The notes beneath the pieces are model-generated. The model did not search any database and was not told the origin of the DNA. It saw only the letters and a list, made by a program, of their open reading frames with translations. Both the position numbers and the translations under genes were made by a program. Positions 58,624 to 64,000 of a stretch of 64,000 nt of DNA are shown here, piece by piece. The stretch lies in the NCBI GenBank assembly GCA_016218765.1, contig JACRCZ010000069.1, forward strand, positions 1 through 64,000. Direction: 5' to 3'. The stretch comes from Deltaproteobacteria bacterium (GTDB taxonomy: Bacteria; Myxococcota_A; Polyangia; DRWM01; JAAZOP01). Position 1 is the stretch's first letter, and each line of letters begins with the position of its first letter.

Positions 58624-59768
58624 TCCTCGGCCTCGTTCACCGCTTCGCGGACGGCATCGCCGAAGCGCGAGCTGAACCCCGTCAGGCCACCCCACTCGGC
58701 CTCGCGCGCGTCCGCCGAGTCCGGGTCGAGATCCGAGATGTCTCTTGAGGCCACCTTGCCGTCTCGTTCGAAGGCCAGAAAATGGACCCTGTAGCTCCTC
58801 TCGAGCGCGCACTGGGCAACCTTCGACAACGGCACCGAGGACGGGGCGTCGAACGCCTGGCAAACGCGCTGCCAGCGTGCGTGGTGTTGCTTCAGGCGTT
58901 GGAGCATCCAGACGGCGGTCAGGACATGAGGCGAGTGGGTGGAGACGACGACCCTGTAGCCGCGCCAGAGGAGGTCCAGGACGAGCAGGAGGACGACGTT
59001 GAGCGCCTGCGGGTGCAGGCCCATCTCGGGTTCCTCGATGATCACCCAGTCGATCTCTTCTTGCTTCGCCTTGTGTGTCCTGGGGAGGAGGTGGTAGAGC
59101 CCAAGAAGTAGCGGGGCGAACTCGCGTTGGCCGGCGGACCATGTCATGAACGGGAGGTTGGCATCCCCGTGGGCCAGTCTCAGCCGCCGCGCGTGCTGCT
59201 GATCCTCCTCCAGCGCGACGGTCCCACCGTGGAACACCGCCGCAGCGATCAGGTCGCGGTATTCCTTCTTGAGCTGGCGCTCGACCGGAAAGAGCCGCTC
59301 GCCGCCGCGTTCGCTGAATCGATCGTGCAGGTTCTGGCTGAAGATGCGTGCGACGGCGGGGGTGTCCGAGGTCAGGCGCTGGAACGGCGCCGCCCAACCG
59401 TCGGTGATCAGCATCGCGCGGTGGGCCGGGATGAAGAACACGCTCTCGGCGTCCGCGCCACGCATGCCGAGGTTCTCCGGGTTGATCTTCTTGCCATCGA
59501 GGCGGACTTCCGACTCCCTCGTCCACGCGGCGCCCATCCCGACGCCGAAGATCAGCTCGACGCGGTCGTTCGCGCCGGTCGCATGTTGACCCGCCTGGCG
59601 GAGTAGGTTGATCAGATGGCGTCCGTCAAGCGCTGCCTTGAGCCACTGGAGCGCAAGGCTCTTCCCGGTCCCCTGAGCGCCGACGAGCACGGTCAGGTCG
59701 GCCAGCTTGAGATCGACCTCGCGGAGCTGCCCGAAGTTGCGGATCGACAGGGTGACGGGCTTGCTCAT
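58620..59768 (-). CDS. AAA family ATPase (ABC/OLD-like)
   Basis: 382 residues. Walker A VGAQGTGKSLALQW near residue 30, signature-like TWSAGQREFAPLLLGLYHL near 220, Walker B DWVIIEEPEMGLHPQALN near 250 and an H-loop VVSTHSPHVL near 285. This is the SMC/ABC-type ATPase domain common in defence systems (OLD, Septu PtuA, retron-associated). No TOPRIM domain is seen. Its ATG overlaps the methylase stop, so methylase, ATPase, unknown protein and AlbA_2 protein are one coupled operon. Confidence 0.82.
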   Translation of the reverse strand: MSKPVTLSIRNFGQLREVDLKLADLTVLVGAQGTGKSLALQWLKAALDGRHLINLLRQAGQHATGANDRVELIFGVGMGAAWTRESEVRLDGKKINPENLGMRGADAESVFFIPAHRAMLITDGWAAPFQRLTSDTPAVARIFSQNLHDRFSERGGERLFPVERQLKKEYRDLIAAAVFHGGTVALEEDQQHARRLRLAHGDANLPFMTWSAGQREFAPLLLGLYHLLPRTHKAKQEEIDWVIIEEPEMGLHPQALNVVLLLVLDLLWRGYRVVVSTHSPHVLTAVWMLQRLKQHHARWQRVCQAFDAPSSVPLSKVAQCALERSYRVHFLAFERDGKVASRDISDLDPDSADAREAEWGGLTGFSSRFGDAVREAVNEAEE

Positions 59769-62700
59769 GATCTTCCTCCCGACTTCTTCCGCGTGTCCGG
59801 ATGTGCCACGCGCGGGTCCGCCGGCGGCGGGTCGAGCCGCGTCTCGTACGGCCTCCCGGTCCGCGCCGCCTCCGCCATCGCATCGTAGATCTCGAGGATG
59901 ACGCGCTTGGTGCGGTACTCGCCGTGCGCCTTCTCGTCGTTCTTCTTCACGATCGGGAACGTGTCCATGATGTAGTCCACGTCGCCGCGATCGATACCGT
60001 AGAGGTGGAAGAACGCGGCGTCGAGCTCGCAACGGAGGAAGAACCGACGCGCCGGGTCCCAGCGGAACGGCGGGCCGTCGTACCCGACGTCGCGGGCGAA
60101 GGGCTCCAGGTCCCAGGCGGTGTAGGTGAGCTCGAGCACGCGGGGGAGGAGCCAGTTCAGCACCGCGCCTGCGCTCCATGAGGTGACAGCGCCATGCGCC
60201 TTCGGCGAAAGAACCGGAAGCTGTCTGAGCTGAACGTAGTTCAAGTGCGTGCCCCCGAGCTTCTGGCGGGCGGCATAGTCCAACGCAAAGCTGCATAGGT
60301 TCGCGTAGAGTGCGCTCGCGGACGCGGGCTCCGTGTCCGGGAGCATAAGCGGCGTAGTGTTTCCAACCGCTACCAGCGGCATCAACGAGGCGACGACCGT
60401 GCGCTGATGCGCGCTGGCGGTGATGTCGTGCCACCCCAACAGCCATCCGGGCACGCGGGCGTCGCAGAAGCGGCCGGTAACTTCGTGCCGTGCCACCCAG
60501 TAGCGAGGAAGCGCCTGGTGCGTTGGATCCTGACTGAGTTCTAGTGGCACGGCGGGCATGGCCGTCCCGGCCCAGCCATCGGTGGTCAGGCCGTAGTCGC
60601 CGTACCGGTGGTCGAAGTGATGCACCATCTTCGCCTCGAAGAGCGGTAGGTACTCGCCACTTCCTCCGACAAAACGGTTGCCGACCAACTTGTCGCCCCC
60701 TGCCTCGAGTTGGGCTCGCGTATTGAAGAGCCCAGAATCGTTGGTCATGTCCAGCATGCGCATGAACCGCAGACCCCATGGGTTGCCACCCGCCTCGTCG
60801 TGCTCGCGCCAGAGGATCCCTGCGCGGCGGTACATCGCGAGGTTGATCCGGGCGTCGCGGCCTGATCGAAAGGTTGGACAGGTACCTGTGTTTGGGTTCA
60901 CGACGTCAATGTCAGCCGCGGACAGCGAATGCGCATGGTGTTGGATGTCAGACACCCGCTCAAGCGCGGCGGCAACAACGAAGACTCCGTGGCCGAACGC
61001 TCCGACGGTCAGGAGCGCGAACCTGAAGTTGCCGTGCGCAACGCCGGGGAAGAAACCAGACTGGGCTGTGTTGTCGAAGTCGAGCAGGCTCTGCAGTCGC
61101 TTGCCGCCGATCAACGAGGAGATGAAGGCTGCGGTGGTGTCGTTCGTTGCAATCCCCGTTGGCACGATGAAGCCGGCGCGGCCCCGTGGCCCGGCAACCG
61201 AACAGTTGTGCTCGGCAAAGATCGCGTAGGTGTTCACGTCGCCCTTCGCGCACAGCGGGTACCGCCCCGAGTGGCGGATGCTGTGGCTTTCGCCTTCGGC
61301 GATGCGGCTCGCTGCACACCACTCCGCCCAGAGCGCGGGATCCGCGTCGGCAAGGGCGGCGATCGCCTTCTTCCGCGCCGCCGCGTTCTTCGCATTAGCG
61401 ATCTCCGGGTTGCGCGCGGCGAAGAACTCCTGCTCCTGGAGCTTGATCCGTTCCCACGGCGGATTCCCGAGCACGACGTCGAACCCGCCCTTTGCGAAAA
61501 CCTGGGGGAAGGCGAGGTGCCAGTGGAAGAAGGTGTACTGGCGCGCCAGATCCTCGGTCGTCTTCACGGTCAGCGGGTTCGGCGGCTGTCCGTCGCGGAT
61601 CGTGCGCCAGACCTCGTTCGTCGGAGCGGCCTCGGCCAGCGGGCCGGGCTGCTTCGGCCAGACGAAGGCCGCGCACCAGGCGTCGGAGAACTGCTTCTGG
61701 TGGCGATACGCCGCGGAGTCCAGGATGCCCGCCCAACGCGCCTCTTTGCCGGCGAGCGCCTCGGCGTCTGCGTCGGAGGCCGCATCCAGCTCGGCGACCG
61801 AGCGCGCCACGTCGGCCGACTCCTGCCCGGGGCCACCGGTCAGGAAGGACCACGAGGTTTGCGCGCTGTCCGCGTGGCGCTTGTTCCGCTTCTTGAGCGC
61901 GCTCGCCTCCTTCCTATCGTCGCCTTCGATCGGGTTCCATGCGTCGTCCGGAATCCCCTTCGCCATCAGCTCGGGGGTTGTGCCCAACAGCGCGTTGCCG
62001 TGCCTGACGTGCGCGTCCAGGAAGGTCAGCGGCAGCCCCGGCTCGACGGCCTCCATCCACAACGCGACCTGGCACAGCTCCACCGCCATCGGGTTGAGGT
62101 CGACCCCGTACACGCACCGGCCGACAACCTGGCGCAGGGCTCGGCGGTACTCCGCCGCCGAGGGCGTCCCCGCCGCCTGGAGCCGCGCAACATGCGCCGC
62201 TAGCCGCCGCGCCGCCGCCAGCAGGAAGTGCCCCGAGCCGCAGGCCGGGTCCACGACCGACAACCCCAACAACGCGTCGACCGGGTTGTCGGGGCTCTTC
62301 GCGATGGTCTCGGAGATGACCGGGTCGAGCGCGCTATCCAGGAGCACCTGCACCAGGCTGTCGGGCGTGTAGTAGCTGCCCGTCGTCTTCCGCGCGTGGC
62401 CCTTCGCCTCCCCCCCCGTCGCGAACTCGAACCGCCGGCCGTCCTCCCCGACCTGCGGGACCAGCTCGAGCAGGCTCTCGTACACCGAGCCCAGCTCCTC
62501 CGGCCCCATGTCCCGCCAGTTCACCCGCGCCAGCCCCGACTCCTCCCGCAACCACGCCAACCGGAAGACGGCCAGGAGCAGGAAGCGGTTCTCCAGCTTC
62601 GCCGCGTCGAGCGCCGGGCACCGGTTTGGCGCGAAGATCCCGGCCAGCGCGGGCAGGCCGAGCCGCGGCTCGCCCGACGCCACGCCGCGGAACACGATCT

Positions 62701-63781
62701 TCAACGACTCCCAGAGGTCCGAATGCCGGTCGTGGGCGCTCCGCCGCACCGAACGCTCCCGCAGACGCCGCAAGCCGTACCCCGCCTCGTAGAGGTCCTT
62801 GACCTTCTTGTCGGCGCCCGTTGGGTGCAGCAGACCGCGCTCCTCCACCGTCAGCAGGAAGATCAACCGGTAGACCAGCCGCAGGAGCTGGCTGAAGAAG
62901 TCCTTCGTCGCCAGCGAGCCGCCCTGCAACGCGGCGCGCAGCTCCTGGTTCGCAGCGTGCGCCAGGAACCCGCCGCCCAGCGCCTTGAGCGCCTCCTCGA
63001 CGCCGTGCCGCAGGTGCTCGCGGGCCCGCGTCCCCTCCTCCCGACCGGCGGTGCGCCACTCCTCGAGCGCGCACTCGGTCGCCGGACGGTCGGGTCGCCC
63101 GAAGCGTGTCTCGTGAGCGATCAGCCACAGCGCCGCGAAGTCCGAGAACCGCTGCTCCTCGAAGATCCGCGCCAGGTCCGCCTCGATCCACGACGGCCGC
63201 GTCAGGCTCTCGTTGTCGCGCACGATCCGCAGCGACATGCCGTTGGTGGCAAGCCCCCACAACGCCTTCTCTTCGGCGTTGAGAAACTCCTGGGCGAGGC
63301 CGAAGGCGCTGCGCCGCCGGCTGCCGTCGCCGAAGCCCGCCAACGGATCGTCGAGCGTGACGTCCGCCGGCGCAACGACCACCGGTACCCGCCCCCCCAA
63401 CGCCGCGAAGCCAATCGGGCAAATGCGGTCGCCCAGGGTCACCGGCCCCACCGCGGCGAGCGACCCGAACCCGTAGCTTTCGCGCAGCAGGGACGGCACG
63501 AACCGCTCGGACAGCGTCGCCGCGTCGGCGCCGGCCGTCCGACCGGCGGCGAACTCGGCCCAGTGCGCCTGCGCGATGCGCCAATACCGGCCGATTTCGT
63601 CGCGGATGTTGCAGCCCTTCGGGACCGCGTAGTCCGCCTCCGTCTGCTGCCCCGCCCCAAGCTGCGCCGCACGGGAGAGCCACTCCGGCGACAGCAGCCC
63701 ACCCTCGATCGACAGCGCGTCGAAGCCCAGCTCCGCTTCCTTCCGCCGCGCCGTCCTCCGCGCCGTCCTGCGCATCGCCAT
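59765..63781 (-). CDS. Eco57I/PglX/DrmMI-like N6-adenine DNA methylase of a restriction or defence system
   Basis: 1338 residues. SAM-binding motif DPACGSGHF near 510 and catalytic NPPW near 773 mark a class-gamma-like N6-adenine methyltransferase; YGVDLNPMAVELCQVALW and GNALLG lie between. The large N-terminal region (1-480) has the helical layout of Eco57I-type and BREX/DISARM methylases (ERGLLHPTG, LENRFLLLAVFRLAWL, KTTGSYYTPDSLVQVLLDSAL). The C-terminal 500 residues are the target-recognition region. No PD-(D/E)xK nuclease motif stands out, so cutting would be by partners. It starts 5 bases after the stop of the gene entering from the right edge. Confidence 0.85.
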   Translation of the reverse strand: MAMRRTARRTARRKEAELGFDALSIEGGLLSPEWLSRAAQLGAGQQTEADYAVPKGCNIRDEIGRYWRIAQAHWAEFAAGRTAGADAATLSERFVPSLLRESYGFGSLAAVGPVTLGDRICPIGFAALGGRVPVVVAPADVTLDDPLAGFGDGSRRRSAFGLAQEFLNAEEKALWGLATNGMSLRIVRDNESLTRPSWIEADLARIFEEQRFSDFAALWLIAHETRFGRPDRPATECALEEWRTAGREEGTRAREHLRHGVEEALKALGGGFLAHAANQELRAALQGGSLATKDFFSQLLRLVYRLIFLLTVEERGLLHPTGADKKVKDLYEAGYGLRRLRERSVRRSAHDRHSDLWESLKIVFRGVASGEPRLGLPALAGIFAPNRCPALDAAKLENRFLLLAVFRLAWLREESGLARVNWRDMGPEELGSVYESLLELVPQVGEDGRRFEFATGGEAKGHARKTTGSYYTPDSLVQVLLDSALDPVISETIAKSPDNPVDALLGLSVVDPACGSGHFLLAAARRLAAHVARLQAAGTPSAAEYRRALRQVVGRCVYGVDLNPMAVELCQVALWMEAVEPGLPLTFLDAHVRHGNALLGTTPELMAKGIPDDAWNPIEGDDRKEASALKKRNKRHADSAQTSWSFLTGGPGQESADVARSVAELDAASDADAEALAGKEARWAGILDSAAYRHQKQFSDAWCAAFVWPKQPGPLAEAAPTNEVWRTIRDGQPPNPLTVKTTEDLARQYTFFHWHLAFPQVFAKGGFDVVLGNPPWERIKLQEQEFFAARNPEIANAKNAAARKKAIAALADADPALWAEWCAASRIAEGESHSIRHSGRYPLCAKGDVNTYAIFAEHNCSVAGPRGRAGFIVPTGIATNDTTAAFISSLIGGKRLQSLLDFDNTAQSGFFPGVAHGNFRFALLTVGAFGHGVFVVAAALERVSDIQHHAHSLSAADIDVVNPNTGTCPTFRSGRDARINLAMYRRAGILWREHDEAGGNPWGLRFMRMLDMTNDSGLFNTRAQLEAGGDKLVGNRFVGGSGEYLPLFEAKMVHHFDHRYGDYGLTTDGWAGTAMPAVPLELSQDPTHQALPRYWVARHEVTGRFCDARVPGWLLGWHDITASAHQRTVVASLMPLVAVGNTTPLMLPDTEPASASALYANLCSFALDYAARQKLGGTHLNYVQLRQLPVLSPKAHGAVTSWSAGAVLNWLLPRVLELTYTAWDLEPFARDVGYDGPPFRWDPARRFFLRCELDAAFFHLYGIDRGDVDYIMDTFPIVKKNDEKAHGEYRTKRVILEIYDAMAEAARTGRPYETRLDPPPADPRVAHPDTRKKSGGRS

Positions 63782-63786
63782 GACGC

Positions 63787-64000
63787 TCAGCCCACCTTCG
63801 GCAACAGGACGAACAGGCCGATCACGTCGGCCGGTAACAACGCCTTGACGGTGTAGCGCCCGCGTGCCTCGGCCGCCTCGCGCACCCGCCGGTGATCGGC
63901 CAGCAATGCCTGGGCGCGACGCTCGGCGAACGCCTGCACGTCGGCCAGCCGCGCCTCGACCTGCTCGCTCGCCTGCTTCGCCGCGCGCTCGCGGACGTGG
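63787..64000 (-). CDS. C-terminal fragment, probable SNF2-type helicase of a DISARM-like locus (5' end beyond window)
   Basis: Only the last 71 residues are in the window: a basic, coiled-coil-like stretch (RERAAKQASEQVEARLADVQ, then FAERRAQALLADHRRVREAA) and the ending YTVKALLPADVIGLFVLLPKVG. From memory this type of hydrophobic ending closes the large helicases that precede DrmMI-like methylases, but 71 residues cannot prove it. It stops 5 bases before the methylase start, in the same operon. Confidence 0.45.
   Translation of the reverse strand, partial: HVRERAAKQASEQVEARLADVQAFAERRAQALLADHRRVREAAEARGRYTVKALLPADVIGLFVLLPKVG

Overview
The window is a very GC-rich bacterial chromosome segment (roughly 70 percent G+C by eye) from what looks like a member of the Myxococcota or a close relative. 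The pointers are two secreted proteins ending in MYXO-CTERM-like tails (Cys motif, hydrophobic segment, Arg cluster), MopE-type Cys/Asp repeats, many lipoproteins with Cys-rich and Asp/Glu/Ala-rich regions, an RCC1-repeat lipoprotein, a Hanks-type Ser/Thr kinase, and a pseudo-receiver plus coiled-coil protein built like FrzS/AglZ of Myxococcus. Genes are tightly packed, with many ATGA/GTGA start-stop overlaps. No gap exceeds about 250 bases. I see no rRNA, tRNA, CRISPR array or insertion sequence.

Layout. 0.2-3.1 kb: a molybdenum hydroxylase whose [2Fe-2S] subunit is fused at the C-terminus. 3.1-8.1 kb (minus): a starch-degrading pair (GH15 glucoamylase-like and GH13 alpha-amylase) followed by a ferritin. 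8.3-13.8 kb: cell-envelope proteins (VIT-VWA-PDZ, RCC1 lipoprotein, unknown lipoprotein). 13.9-16.2 kb (minus): SDR oxidoreductase and a maltoporin-like porin. 16.3-20.5 kb: trypsin-like protease with MopE repeats, an AI-2E-family permease and a YCF48-like propeller, all overlapping. 20.5-24.6 kb (minus): lipoprotein, Ser/Thr kinase, receiver/GAF/HD-GYP regulator. 24.8-28.6 kb: lipoprotein, TerB-like protein, DRG-like TGS GTPase, zinc-ribbon membrane protein. 28.6-30.4 kb (minus): FrzS/AglZ-like protein.

30.6-35.0 kb is the most remarkable region. Five genes in one compact operon encode a UbiD-type decarboxylase, the large and small subunits of an aconitase-X-type dehydratase, isopentenyl phosphate kinase and the UbiX flavin prenyltransferase. 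This is exactly the set that carries out the lower half of the archaeal (Aeropyrum-type) mevalonate pathway: mevalonate 5-phosphate to anhydromevalonate phosphate to isopentenyl phosphate to IPP, plus synthesis of the prenyl-FMN cofactor. Here it sits in an otherwise bacterial neighbourhood.

35-55 kb: small stress proteins (ferritin-like, a 14-residue micro-ORF, CsbD), purB-purC, recG, two TonB-like proteins, a lytic transglycosylase, Cys-rich and Ig-like lipoproteins with a diheme cytochrome fragment, rplU-rpmA, and a tatB-tatC-gatB-mtnA operon. 54.2-64 kb (minus): a degenerate metallo-beta-lactamase-fold protein, then a probable phage-defence/restriction island: the tail of a probable helicase, a 1338-residue Eco57I-like methylase, an AAA ATPase, an unknown protein, an AlbA_2/Schlafen-type protein and an HNH endonuclease.

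A second theme runs through the whole window. At least twenty short dispersed repeat tracts, mostly three to six tandem units of 7-10 bp from several unrelated sequence families, lie at gene starts, gene ends and gene junctions. Several are translated in frame: as the N-terminal or signal-peptide regions of both amylases, as the N-terminus of UbiX, as the linker and C-terminus of the molybdenum enzyme, and as inserts in RecG, the VIT-VWA protein and the MBL-fold protein. Two copies of a 65-67 bp double-hairpin element lie 51 kb apart in opposite orientation.
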